The translations under genes were made by a program, and so were the position numbers. Source: Diphasiastrum complanatum (Eukaryota; Streptophyta; Lycopodiopsida; Lycopodiales; Lycopodiaceae). From it: a stretch of 64,000 nt of DNA. The notes under the pieces are model-generated. The model ran no database searches. It had not been told where the DNA came from and saw only the letters and a program-made list of their open reading frames with translations. Positions within the stretch are counted from its first letter, which is position 1, and each line of letters starts with the position of its first letter. Shown piece after piece: positions 10,628 to 20,869 of this stretch. The stretch lies in NCBI GenBank assembly GCA_029204225.1, contig CM055092.1:87408537-87472536 (forward strand), read 5' to 3'.

Positions 10628-13257
10628 AATGGAAATGTTTGATCATATTGTGCTCCCACTTGATTGTGCTCCAATATATAAGAGATACACCAAAGCTGGT
10701 CAGATTAATGAGACTTGTAAGAAAGAACTTAGAGAAAAAAAATTGTAGAAATATTGATTTGTGGACAGATGGATCAATTTATTCCAATGATCCAAGTACA
10801 GGATGTTTTTAAGACTTTCAAACTACTAGCCGGTTATTGAATTTTGTGTGTAATGGACATAGTGGATTGTTGGGATACTGTCAAAAGTTGAGCCAATATG
10901 GGATGTATGAAGCAATGAAGCGAACACAAGTATTGGAGCATTTGTTGAATCAAACAAACAATGAGAAGGCAATACTTCAAGAAAATTTGCAAAAACAAAT
11001 ATACGAGAATACGACATTGAGCTCCAATATATTAGAATTGAAAACTATTATTACTGATCTTCAAATATCCAATCAAGTTATGTTGAGAGACGTTGAGAAT
11101 TTTAAAAGAGAAATCTTGAGTGCTATTGCTGAAGGCGAAGTTCTCAAGAGAAAATTAAATATAAGAAAACGCAAACGACTTCCAAAAAAAGACAGAGATG
11201 ATCTGTCTTCAAGAAGTGGAAACAAGAAGAAAAGGATTCAAGCATTCAAGTAAATATTAATTAAAAGAGCAAATGACATGCTTGCTATGTTTTTATGTGC
11301 TTGTTTTTCTAATGCTTGTTAATTTAATTCTTTATTATGTCTTGCAGACCATCTTTGGTGGCGAGAGAACATTATAAAGATTCTACGAGTATTGGAAAAT
11401 CTTTGGGTTCCATATTGTCATCAAAAACTACAAAAGAAATGTTAAATAATTCTCGTTATGACAGGATTAAGAATGATATTGCTGCAGTGATTATGCAGAG
11501 CATTCAACATGTCTTGGATGCAAGAGGTATCCAAGGAGCATGTGATGATTCAAGAATTAGTCATAAAGCATATATTCTATTGTTTAAAATTGTACAAGAA
11601 GCCTTTGCACATGTGAAGATTCGAAAGCTACCTCTTCCTCGTCCATTTAGAGTAAAAAAAACAAGATATTGTCTTAATGAGAGTATGCGTATGCTTATAG
11701 GTGAACCATTTCATATCAAGAAATTGTATACATGTGAGAGTGGAACATTGGAATACAATGAGTCCAACAATTTATTTTTGGATATTAACAAAGTAGTGGC
11801 ATACATGATTAAATATTACAAAATATTTGAAAGAGATGTCCAAGGAAAATTGATATTGGTTATCAAACTTGATGAGTCTGAAATTGTTAAGGGACAAAAA
11901 TTGGAATGGGTAAGTATCACCTTTATGAACAGAGCATTGAACAATACTGAAAATGATGCAGATGATTCCTCATTTAGTGTTCAATCAGAGAATGAAATAT
12001 GGTGGTTAGCAGCATTTCAGGTATATTTCAATTTTACTTAGTATTGTATTTTATCACCTAAGTTGCTGATGTCAATGTTCGTAACTTTGTATGTGTTTGT
12101 TATTTTTCAGGTTTTAAAAGAAGACCATGCTATCTTGTCATGGATTTTTTTGACATCAAATTATGCAAAGATTATTGAAGAGCATATGGGTGGAAACAAA
12201 ATATATGTGCCAAACTATGGCACGTTTCAAATTTTATGGCATCTTGCAGGTGATTTAAAGACACTGAAATGTATGTATAATGTTTCGCATGGGGCAAATA
12301 CTAAACACCCTTGTTTGTATTGTATGAAGAATTGTAAAGACTTGAATTTGACAAGATCACAAGTTGGTCCAACAAGAGATCGAGAGGATCCGAACTTTAG
12401 ACTTGTGATGGCAATTCCATTGATCAATGTTCACATATGCACATTGCATGCTGAGGTACGAATTATTGAAAAATTGATTTACAATCATATTTTGTATGTT
12501 TGGAATACCAAACCTGAATCGGCTTCTAAAATTGGATTTGAGAGATTAGAGCAAGTACTTTCAAAAGCAAGTTTGCACAAGGGAAATGTAAAAATAGAAA
12601 AAAGTGAAAAACTATCGGGTAAATCAGGGAACGTTCCAAACAAGCCATCTGTTGGAGGCGCAAAAGCTAGAAGGTTTTTATCCAATCACACTAGAAAATC
12701 TTCTATCGTGACATACAATGTTTGGAAAGACGTTGTTGCAGCATTAAAAGATTTTGTAGAGAGGGGCAACACAAGATTAAAAAAAAACTACAGTATTGCA
12801 AAATCTCGACAATTTGATTGGCATGTTGCGAAAAGAAAAGTTATCTGAAATTGACATTGCAAATCTACAAAAATATTGTGAGATATTTGTCAAATCGGTA
12901 GCAGAATGTTGAGGAGAGGATCATGTTACACACTATATGGTGATTCACTATTTGTTTTTGTGCAAAAATTGTTCTGCAACGTCATCTATTTGATTTTTGA
13001 TATATGTATTTTACTAGTTGCAGCATATTCTATTACATCACACCATATTTTTTGCAAAAGAATATGGAAGTATGAGCATATGGTCTTCTCAAGGTATGGA
13101 GAAATTGCATTGGCAAGCAAGAGGAGCTTTCATCGAGCAACCAACCATGGAGGATATAATTCAAAGAGATGCTACTTATATCAATTATTTCAATGGTTCT
13201 ACAGAAGAGCATAGTTTAGGTATCAAACCACATATTCAACAAATCTCATTTTATTGA
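10628..13257 (+). pseudogene. DDE transposase-like gene with coiled-coil N-terminus, copy 1
   Basis: Intron-containing gene. Exon 1 (from ATG 10628 to 11249) has a poly-A frameshift near 10735, an NGHSGLLGYC block, then about 100 residues of heptad-rich coiled coil and a basic KKKR end. Exon 2 is 11348-12020 and exon 3 starts at 12111, both with GT-AG borders that keep the frame. Exon 2 holds VIKLDESEIVKGQK. Exon 3 holds HLAGDLKTLK, then a C-x2-C (PCLYCM) and LHAEVRIIEKL. A last exon from 13024 has YGSMSIWSSQGMEKLHWQAR. The series Asp, Asp, C-x2-C, LH, Glu is the layout of RNase-H-fold DDE transposases with a zinc-binding insertion (Transib/RAG1, hAT and CACTA groups share it). A frameshift near 12820 and stops near 12910 suggest decay. 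Copy 2 is at 61982. Confidence 0.6.
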
Positions 13258-13326
13258 AAAAGGCATTTCAACATCTGAGAAGAAATAGTTCAATTTCATC
13301 ATCGTAATAGAAAAACAATTAGAATG

Positions 13327-14100
13327 TTACATATCCTCATCGGTATCAAAGGTCAGCTGAGCAGTATGTTCATGAAGAAATTGTCTCCTCTCATATGGAT
13401 CCAAATGCCCAATTGATCTTCTTTTGCTCAACTCTATGTAACTTGTGTACACTGCTAAAGCAGATGATCTTTTGGGTACATTTTCAGAAACATAACCCAA
13501 TATTTTGATAGCTATATCCCTCTTCAGAAAAATGATTTTGTATGTACTGTTAGGATATCTATGTCCATCATAGGATAATGCCTTTATTGCCATTACTATA
13601 GTTCCTACTTGTGAATAAAAGCTGTCATGTTGAATACAAATTTCATTTTGTACAAAGTATTTCAGGTATTGGCACAATGTTGAATCCTTATGGCCAACAA
13701 CACCTCAGACACCTCCTCTTCTCGTAGCAAAATCATCAACTTCAATTGTATCCTGCAACATAAATACGAAAATTTGTAATCAGTTAAATTTTCATATGGA
13801 TTTTCATTGAATACAATGCTAAATATGATTATAACAGAATAAGAAAATAAAAATCACCATGTCATGCTGATCATACTCCAACAATCCTTTTCCACGCAAG
13901 TCATGCCTGACAAGAAACGTATCCTCAGAAAAAAAGTATTGCTCTAGAGGAGGATATCTTTTTTGAAACTCAATGAACTCCTCCTCACTAGGAGAATTTG
14001 TGCCATAGGCTAGACATTGTTGCCTTGTAATTTGTAAGGCCTGCTCTCCAAACTTCCAATGACCTTCATCTTGATAGTCAATCCCTTCAATTAAAGTCAC
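13327..14100 (-). pseudogene. Unknown two-exon gene, convergent with the DDE-like gene
   Basis: Exon 1 runs from ATG at 14100 to 13858 (80 residues, acidic, with EEEFIEFQKRYPPLEQYFFSEDTF). A GT at 13857 and an AG before 13752 bracket an intron of about 105 bp. Exon 2 (13752-13327) encodes about 140 residues with one in-frame TGA early on, then a clean frame ending in FDTDEDM and TAA. I do not recognise the family. No signal peptide or membrane segment is seen. Its 3' end lies about 70 bp from the DDE-like gene and its 5' end 170 bp from the H3-like gene, so it sits inside the same cluster. The internal TGA could be a mutation or mark a missed short intron. Confidence 0.5.
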
Positions 14101-14269
14101 CGTCAGATATGTGACACTTCAGAGATACGTCAAGTCCTGTAACGCGCGTGAAACATTTATTTGAAATTTTGGCCAAATCCATAGGCGACACGTGGGTGGT
14201 TGAAATGCGAGAATCTGCGTTTGGAAAACTCATCTACAACCTAGTCACGTGTCTGCGATATCAAAAGCA
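14101..14269. promoter_or_regulatory. Divergent intergenic region between the unknown gene and the H3-like gene
   Basis: 169 bp separate two head-to-head start codons, so both promoters must fit here or overlap the genes. It contains ACACGTGG near 14188 and CACGTG near 14247. No clear TATA box is present. Shared regulation of the two genes is an inference from the spacing. Confidence 0.4.
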
Positions 14270-14905
14270 ATGGCAAGAACTAAACAAACCGCGCGTCCAA
14301 AGTCTATTGTCCCGTCTGTTGGTCAAGCCACATCATCCTTGCATCCTGCAGCTGCTCGACCTCGTGCTAGGGGAACTGGCAGAAAACCTCGCCCATGGTT
14401 CAGAGATATCAGAAGGTTACAGAAGTCCGCCAACCTTCTGATACCAAAAGCTCAATTCAATCGAATAGTGAGGGATGTGACAAGGTCTTTCTCCGTGGAT
14501 GTCAGATGGTGCGTGACTGCAATTGAAGCATTGCATACAGCCTATGAAGATTATCAGATTAGGTTTTTTGAGGATACTGTGCTTGCTGCTGTATACGCAA
14601 AGCGGGTGACTATCATGCCCAAGGATATGGAGCTTGTGTTTAGGCTAAGGAATCAGTACGAGCAGGTATTCAAGACACCTCCACCTCCCCGACCAGCTCC
14701 CGGGGTTAGATCCCCTTATCAGAGGAAAAGAAAGCAGTCAAGGCCAGTGAGGTTAGGAACCAGGGCCAAAAAAAACCAAATCAAGCTAGTTGAAGACCAG
14801 CCAACTCATGATCAAGCTGGGCCATCTAGGGTGGAACCTGAAGAATCCCCCTCTCCTCCACCTCCGCCTAAAAGAAGATTAGTACTATCAGATGAGACCG
14901 AGTAG
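14270..14905 (+). CDS. Histone H3-like protein with an 80-residue C-terminal tail
   Basis: 211 codons, intact. I start at the second in-frame ATG because the N-terminus then reads MARTKQTAR, the H3 start after Met removal. Residues 43-131 follow the H3 fold in register: FRDIRRLQKSANLLIPKAQF (alpha N), NRIVRDVTRSF (alpha 1), SVDVR in loop 1 with normal H3 length, a divergent alpha 2, then FFEDT and AKRVTIMPKDMEL as in H3. Unlike H3 (about 135 residues), it continues with a Pro-rich stretch (137-145), a basic KRKQSRPVRLGTRAKK block and an acidic/Pro end. N-terminal residues 10-40 differ from H3, and the usual K9/S10 context is lost. Loop 1 lacks the lengthening common in CENH3. It probably binds H4 and DNA if expressed. 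A related, broken copy is at 43.6 kb. Confidence 0.85.
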   Translation: MARTKQTARPKSIVPSVGQATSSLHPAAARPRARGTGRKPRPWFRDIRRLQKSANLLIPKAQFNRIVRDVTRSFSVDVRWCVTAIEALHTAYEDYQIRFFEDTVLAAVYAKRVTIMPKDMELVFRLRNQYEQVFKTPPPPRPAPGVRSPYQRKRKQSRPVRLGTRAKKNQIKLVEDQPTHDQAGPSRVEPEESPSPPPPPKRRLVLSDETE

Positions 14906-15061
14906 ATGATAGGCCAAACCCAATTGATTCTTGATACACTGAAAGGTCAAGAGGGTCTTCCTGTCACTCCTGGTCTAAATTTTTTACTAGATTACTCTTC
15001 TGATAGTGACCAGTCTTTGGATGTGCCGAGACGCCCACAGAGGATCTGGATAGATATATAA
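14906..15061 (+). pseudogene. In-frame continuation of the H3-like ORF beyond TAG
   Basis: After the TAG at 14903-14905 the same frame stays open for 51 codons to TAA at 15059, starting ATG. It encodes an acidic, Asp/Ser-rich segment (DYSSDSDQS) similar in character to the SSESDAGESNSD linker in the 43 kb relative. The TAG may therefore be a nonsense mutation in a longer gene, or the true end. Confidence 0.5.
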
Positions 15062-15263
15062 CAAAATCAATTGTTCTTTTTCCCTATAGCCCATCTCAAT
15101 CAATAGGAATTGTATATATAAATTTAGCTGTTCAATACTATGTCGATCCCATGCTGACATTTTTTTAATTCTGAGTGATATATAATTTTTGACAAGTACA
15201 TAGCTAAAAAAATAGATAAATTAGGTGGTCACTTTGTATTCAATATATATTCAGCCTCATATA

Positions 15264-16110
15264 TGAATTATTTTAATCCTGTTATCTGTAAGGAGTTATT
15301 GAATAAGTCTTCGGACCTCACAGACCCAGTTGTCGAAGCTGGACTCAATTATTGGGTTTAGTTGTACAAAAGCGACAGTGTTCCTGGTGTTTTTGTGCTT
15401 ACTCAATTTTTTTGTCACCTGCTTAAGGACGAGCAATCAGCTGCATCATGTTTTTTACGACGTATGCCATGCGACTCCAAAATTTTTGTTGTACCATACT
15501 GTCAAAAGTATGTATTGTTTAATTTGAGTTGTATGTATTGTTTTATTATATGCTTTATATGTATTTCTTCTCCTAAGTCATATCCCCGGTCTCGATTGGT
15601 AATATTGTCTGATCCAGGTGACCGTATCGCTGGTTTTCTAAGTAGAAGGGGGTGGCCTATATCTGGGTACGTGACAGAGGTGGCTTCTGTCAGATGCCAA
15701 AATCTATCTTCTATGAGTACATATGCTTCGAAGTAGTTGTACTCCCCACAATGTTGTGTTCTACGTAGAGTGTCTCCAGGGCATAGATACTAGTAGAGTT
15801 ATGGGGTGAAAAAATAGTAGCATGGAGGTCCTCTCTACCTTAGTTGACAGATGTCACTACGTGCAGGTTGGAACTGACCCTCTTCCTCCATCATACGGGG
15901 TCCAACTCATTGTTTCTATTATCTCACTTCTAGACCCCTACTTTGACATTAGGTTATGTGTCTGCTGAAGTTATAGGACTGTTAAGGGTATATCCATTGA
16001 AATTGTTCAGTTTTTATTGGACACCCTAGACACTATTCTTCTAAGTGGGGTAGGTCAAATGAAAAGTGGTGAATACATTACGCGTGCCATCATGTTCGCT
16101 GGACGGTAGC
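15264..16110 (+). pseudogene. Decayed Ulp1-like (C48 protease fold) region downstream of the H3-like gene
   Basis: The frame from 15264 reads SSDLTDPVVEAGLNYW, a stop, then VFVLTQFFCHLL and KIFVVPYCQ, followed by a GT donor at about 15505. Block by block this matches SEISDAIVEAG, IFVASPFFMGAV and KFYLIPYKN with a donor at the same place in the 43 kb gene, where HWSL follows. The His-containing exon cannot be found here. Another open stretch (15845-16110, one TGA) has YVQVGTDPLPPSYGVQLIV, which may correspond to the Gln/Cys end of the protease with Tyr at the Cys position. Recognition depends on the 43 kb relative, so the call is tentative alone. Confidence 0.5.
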
Positions 16111-17440
16111 GTTTCCTAGATTTTGGGTCTAGGTGTTTCGCTAGACAGTACCGAAAATGGAGTGCATACTTTGCGACTTAATTGTGACAACGTGTTTCAA
16201 CTATTTCCGACGTACTACCTGCTCTGGTGTTTCACAGAGGTCAGGCCCAGTTAACACTTTCCATAATAGAGTCACAAAATGATTTCAACTTGGAAATTTC
16301 AAACAGCGTACTAACAGAGATTTTAGCACAGAGTGGCTAGTGCTAGAAATTGCATAGTATCAAGCGATTGCTTAGTGTCCTATCAACAGGAAAGATGATT
16401 TCATCATGAGTGAAAAAATATTTAAGAGAAAGCATTTCATCAACTGTTCTAACAACCCTTATGTTTGTTAATTTCCAAATAATATGACATAAGCAAGTAA
16501 GGACCTCCAACCTTAAACCACCGTATGGTGACGTGACTTACTTGCTAGTCTAAACCCAACATAACATGCTTACAGAAAGTTGGTACACCAAATCACTTAT
16601 ATTCACTAGCATTGCAGGCATTGTATTGTAAAATCGCTTATCGGTCCCTTCACTATGCGTAATACGTTTTCGGATCACATATACTCTAGCACGGAATAAT
16701 TCAGCAAAATAACCATCTTTCACACAATTGGCATAACATGTAATGATCTGAGATGAAATTAAAGTACCTTAGTGACAAACTAGGTAGACGGGATGCCGCA
16801 AAGACCACTGGTCATGAATGTCTCAAAGTCCCAATCGTTTTGCCTGTAGGCAACAGGCTTTGAGTCTGATTCTTTGTGTCCTTCTCATTGTTTATTGGTA
16901 TTCGATTCTCTTGATTGCGAATACACTTTCCGAACACCTAAGGATATCCAAGCATCCCAAAAATACAGACATCTTGACACTCATTCAAGCACAACCCAAT
17001 TATTGTTTACGAAACAATTCTGCATCACGCATTCACAACGTTTCACTCAGCACTTGCATACAAACACTCAAGCACCTCATGCTAATGTACTCCATTTGAA
17101 CTGAGCAAGTCATGATCATTGTCCCATCACTCTCCCTCTTGAAACAAGTAACCAAATTTTTTTTACATATTTAAACCGTTAACTAACCTCACCATTGTTA
17201 TTGACCAACCATCAAAGGAAACCCTACTCAAAACTCTCAAACTTTCAACCAATCCACTCAACCATTTCTATTTATCAGCCAACCACACATGAGTGTTAAA
17301 CTCAATCTCCACGAATCAAACAAAACATTCCACATTTTAAGCAATTAACATGGAACAAAGTAACCACTACGAACATCCAATCAAACATGCCATGGGGTAA
17401 GTAACCAAAATCTTGGTTTAGACCGCGATTGTTGTGGGTG
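16111..17440. other. No recognisable gene
   Basis: AT-rich, with scattered short frames only. It may contain the remaining 3' part of the cluster above. The right boundary is where copia sequence starts. I found no inverted repeat matching the left side of the cluster. Confidence 0.5.
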
Positions 17441-17660
17441 AGAACATTACATCTATGGTACATCAATCTACAACTCCTAAGGCTGATCTTAACTTGATAA
17501 GTGAAGCCTTTGACAAGGCTTTAGTGAGTAGATCAGCAAGGCAATCTGAAGAAGATAGATGTTATAGCTTGATCTCCTTTGCTTGAACCTTTTCTCTCAT
17601 TGTGAGCAATCTCTATGTGCTTGCTCCTTGCATGGAATGTGGGATTGGTTGCTAATGCTT
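17441..17660 (-). pseudogene. copia RNase H tail, truncated (second copia element)
   Basis: The minus strand contains NPTFHARSKHIEIAHN followed by shifted, broken sequence corresponding to the end of copia RNase H. No purine tract or LTR follows at about 17440, so the element's 3' end is missing. Confidence 0.65.
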
Positions 17661-17857
17661 GGTTTGGTTGTCACAATATATGATTGGCTGCTCCTCGGCC
17701 TCCATGACTTGTAACTCCACCAAAAGCCTCTTCAAACACAAAATCTCCTTGGTTGTTGATGTTAATGCCCTTGTATTCCATGTACCTCGACACCCTTTTT
17801 GCATTTTTCCAATGACTAACCAGTGGATTTTGCATAGATTGGCTTAGCTTACCTACA

Positions 17858-18695
17858 CTATAACTCAGATCTAGTCATAGTAAGATAGATTAGAGAGCCT
17901 ACAAGTCTTCTATATAGTGTGATGTCTTCAAAGGATGCTTCATCATCACCATTAGAGACTTTTACATTTTGCTCCATAGGTGTATCTACTCCTTTACAGT
18001 CTTTCATTTCAAACTTTTCTAAGATAGAAGAAGCATATTTGGATTGACAAATAAAACTCAAATATTTGCCTCTTGATACTTCTATTCCTAGTATGAAATG
18101 AAGAACACCAAGGTCCACCATCTTAAACTCTTTAGACAATGCTACTTTCACTTCTTGTAAATTAGGATCATAAGCACTTACAACAAAATTTATAGAGTTT
18201 AAGAAAGCATTCAACCTAGAGTACCACGGTCTAGGTGCTTGCTTAAGCCCATAAAGGCTTCTTAGCAACAAACACACTTTTCGTTCTTGATCTTCTTTGA
18301 TGAAGCCCTCGGGCTGCCTCATAAAGATCGCCTCTTCCAAATAGCCATTTAGAAAGACATTAGTCACATCAAATTGAAATAGAGGCCAATTGAAAGTAGT
18401 TGCAAGAGAAATGATCAACCTTATAGAAACTAGTTTAGCAATAGGAGCAAAAGTTTCATCAAAGTCTATTCCCTTGGTTTGCAAGGACCCTTTGCCACTA
18501 GCCTTGCCTTATGCTTCCATCTTGGTTGTACTTAAATCTATAGATACATTTGCACTCAAGTGGTCTTTTTCCATGAGGAAGATCTACAAGCTTCCATGTA
18601 TGATTCTCCATAAGAGCACCATACTCCTTTTGCATGGCATCCCTCCATTCTTGTGACTCCATAGCATCTTCAACGCAACTCGGCTCATCAAACAT
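17858..18695 (-). pseudogene. copia reverse transcriptase lacking the catalytic YVDD block
   Basis: Two frames (18695-18498 and 18484-17858) form a copia RT: WKLVDLPHGKRPLECKC, FDETFAPIAKLVSIRLI, FQFDVTNVFLNGYLEE, SLYGLKQAPRPWYSR, then AYDPNLQEVKVALSKEF. In normal copia RTs about 30 residues with the YVDD active site lie between DPNL and the EVK-x-LSKEFKM block. Here they are joined without a frameshift near 18160. The fold's catalytic Asp pair is therefore absent while the 208-codon frame stays open. Confidence 0.88.
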
Positions 18696-18700
18696 AGATG

Positions 18701-19768
18701 TTAGGAAAGTATAAGAGGTAACTGAATGAAGATCTTATGTTTGTTCACCTTTGTCAACATAGGTGAGCCTGGATGGCTCGGCTTTCCTTCTTGTAGATCT
18801 TTTTGGAGCACTCGGGTCTTGAGGTGGATCCTCAAGATCTTGATCACATGTAGGCTCCTCCTCAAATCTTGCAAGATCCTTGACATAAGATGGATTAGTA
18901 GCACTTCATTCATCTTGTAGTAGTTACTTTCATCAAATGTAACATCTCTACTCACTAGAATCTTTTTAGTGATAGTATTATAGACTATATCCCTTGCTAT
19001 TTTCACCATAACCAAAAAAGATTCCCTTTATGGATGTAGGATCATCCTTCTTTCTTGTATCTAATGATTGAAAAACATAGCAAGTAGATCCAAAGATTCT
19101 AAGATATTTCAGATTTGGATTCTTACCAAATAGAGCCTCATAAGATGTTATGCCTCCAATAGGCTTACATGACAATCTATTACATAAATAAGTTGCACAA
19201 ACAATGGCCTCTCCCCAAAATGACTTAGGTAGATATGAATCTAGCCTTAAAGCTATTGCACACTCACAAAGAGTTCTATTCATTCTCTTGGCTATATCAT
19301 TTTGTTGAGGATTATAAGTACATGTAAGATCTCTTTTGATACCATTGGATTTACAAAACTCTATCATCTTAGTGGAGATAGACTCTCACCATTATCACTT
19401 CTCAATACTTTTACTTTAGCATCAAGTTAATTCTCAACTAAAGTTTTGAACTTTACAAAAGACTCAAACACTTTACTTTTGGAATCCAAAAGTTCAATCC
19501 AAGTGTATCTAGAGTAATCATCAATAAAAGATACATACATTAATGCACCTCCATTAGATTCTTGAGAAAAAGAGTGCACATCACTATGAATGAGATCTAA
19601 CGCTTTAGTAGATCTAGTGGAAGAGCTAACAAAAGGCAGCTTGTGTTCCTTTGAGAGGCTACAAGCTTCACATACTTTGTGAAAAAAGTGGATCTTGAAT
19701 GGATCCAAATTTCCAAAATACTTGGCTAACATCTTTGCACAACAAGCTACAAAAGCTAGAAATGGCAA
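18701..19768 (-). pseudogene. copia integrase (second copia element), frameshifted
   Basis: Frames at 19768-19427, 19367-18978 and 19015-18701 cover the integrase. The first has VCEACSLSKEHKLPF, LDLIHSDVHSFSQESNGGALMYVSFIDDYSRYTWIELL with both first Asp residues. The second has FCKSNGIKRDLTCTYNPQQN and ATYLCNRLS. The third has the DIVYNTITKKILVSRDVTFDE linker to RT. The N-terminal zinc module, protease and gag of this copy are missing, cut off by the LTR at about 19780. Confidence 0.88.
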
Positions 19769-19779
19769 AGCATCCTAAT

Positions 19780-20320
19780 GTTACCTTTGATACACATGAA
19801 CTTGACTAAGCATTCAAGAGACAAAAGAAACTGATAAAAGGTATTGATGGCAGCCAAAAACAACAGCATACCAGCCCTACAACATTAGCCTACCATTTTG
19901 GAAACCTCTTAAGATCATACACAAAAGCTTGAAGACAATACACAAAGCAATGCTCTCAATGGAGGAAGAACCTGACAATGATATACTGATCTCTCTCAAC
20001 AATACAAAAAGTTTCTCCAACCTGTTCTCCACAAATTTCAGCCTAATATAGATGAGAGAGATGACTCTTTCTCCTCTCTTTAGAAATTAGGGCCCAATTT
20101 TAGGGCACCAGTAGTCTAAAATAGCCAATTTTGGTCTATATGTCCAAATAACATGATTTTGGTGTCATTTCGAATGTCCTGAAGTTTGAGACTTCCTCAA
20201 TATGAAATATATACTAAACTAAAAGTATCTAGGCCTCTTTAACACGTGTGAAAGGTTAGACCCAAAACTATGTACAAAAATTGCCAATTTAGGCCTCAAA
20301 CTAGCTAGGAAATGTTGACA
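19780..20320 (-). repeat. 3' LTR of a copia-derived element
   Basis: The minus strand starts TGTCAACATTTCCTAG at 20320, directly after a purine tract. The segment 19950-20320 matches 43782-44161 in the same orientation with few differences. The left end near 19780 is placed by the change from integrase coding and is approximate. It contains AACACGTGTGAAAG near 20238. Confidence 0.75.
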
Positions 20321-20340
20321 ATTCTCACACTCCCTCTTCA
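20321..20340 (-). other. Polypurine tract
   Basis: Minus-strand TGAAGAGGGAGTGTGAGAAT directly upstream of the LTR start TGTCAACA. Confidence 0.75.
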
Positions 20341-20342
20341 AC

Positions 20343-20699
20343 TTAACTTTCTAGTTTTACAACACTACTTTGCTCCAACCTAAGAATGATCTCCATCATG
20401 ATAATAGATCTCTTCTCAAGTGTTCTAATATGTACAATATGAAGTAGAACATAATTTATATAGATGATAGTGTCCATATAGGATGCTTCACTATTTCTTA
20501 CATCAATTTTACATAGAATGGTGAACAAAATACATGTAAACAAACATAGAATCATAATGAAAGGATTCCTCCATGTATCCACCTTTGAATTCTCTGTAAA
20601 ACAGCAGCAAACAAGTTGTAAGTGAGAGTAAGCAACAAGTGTTTGCATGCCTCCTCCACATTCCACTATGCCCATAGTGAATGCACCATGTATCTCCAT
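20343..20699 (-). CDS. Small ORF with a membrane segment next to the 3' LTR, env-like position
   Basis: 118 codons from ATG 20699, and the frame is open upstream to about 20810. The middle holds one strong hydrophobic segment (FIMILCLFTCILFTILC), followed by a leucine/isoleucine-rich, partly charged stretch. It ends two bases before the purine tract. Copia elements with an extra envelope-like ORF carry it in this slot, but there is no sequence match to support that name. It may be non-coding 3' region that happens to be open. Confidence 0.35.
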   Translation of the reverse strand: MEIHGAFTMGIVECGGGMQTLVAYSHLQLVCCCFTENSKVDTWRNPFIMILCLFTCILFTILCKIDVRNSEASYMDTIIYINYVLLHIVHIRTLEKRSIIMMEIILRLEQSSVVKLES

Positions 20700-20869
20700 G
20701 AATGAACCTCCATCACCACCTTGCCCAATCCATGAAATCCCTTGAGTGAATGAATGCCAAAATGATGTGTTCTCTGTTCCATTTGAATAAGCAAAACCTT
20801 ATTTGAAATACTTGAAGTATCTCCAGAAGATTTGCATACAACCCTTAATCCTACATTGTCAATAATTTG

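Noticed and set aside
10628-13257. Naming the DDE-like gene a RAG1 or Transib homologue
   Set aside because: The motif layout is similar, but the C-x2-C and LH insertion is shared by several transposase superfamilies and I could not run a profile search.
14270-14905. Calling the H3-like gene CENH3
   Set aside because: Loop 1 has ordinary H3 length, the N-terminus is H3-like, and the long C-terminal tail is not a CENH3 trait. H3-like is the most that is supported.
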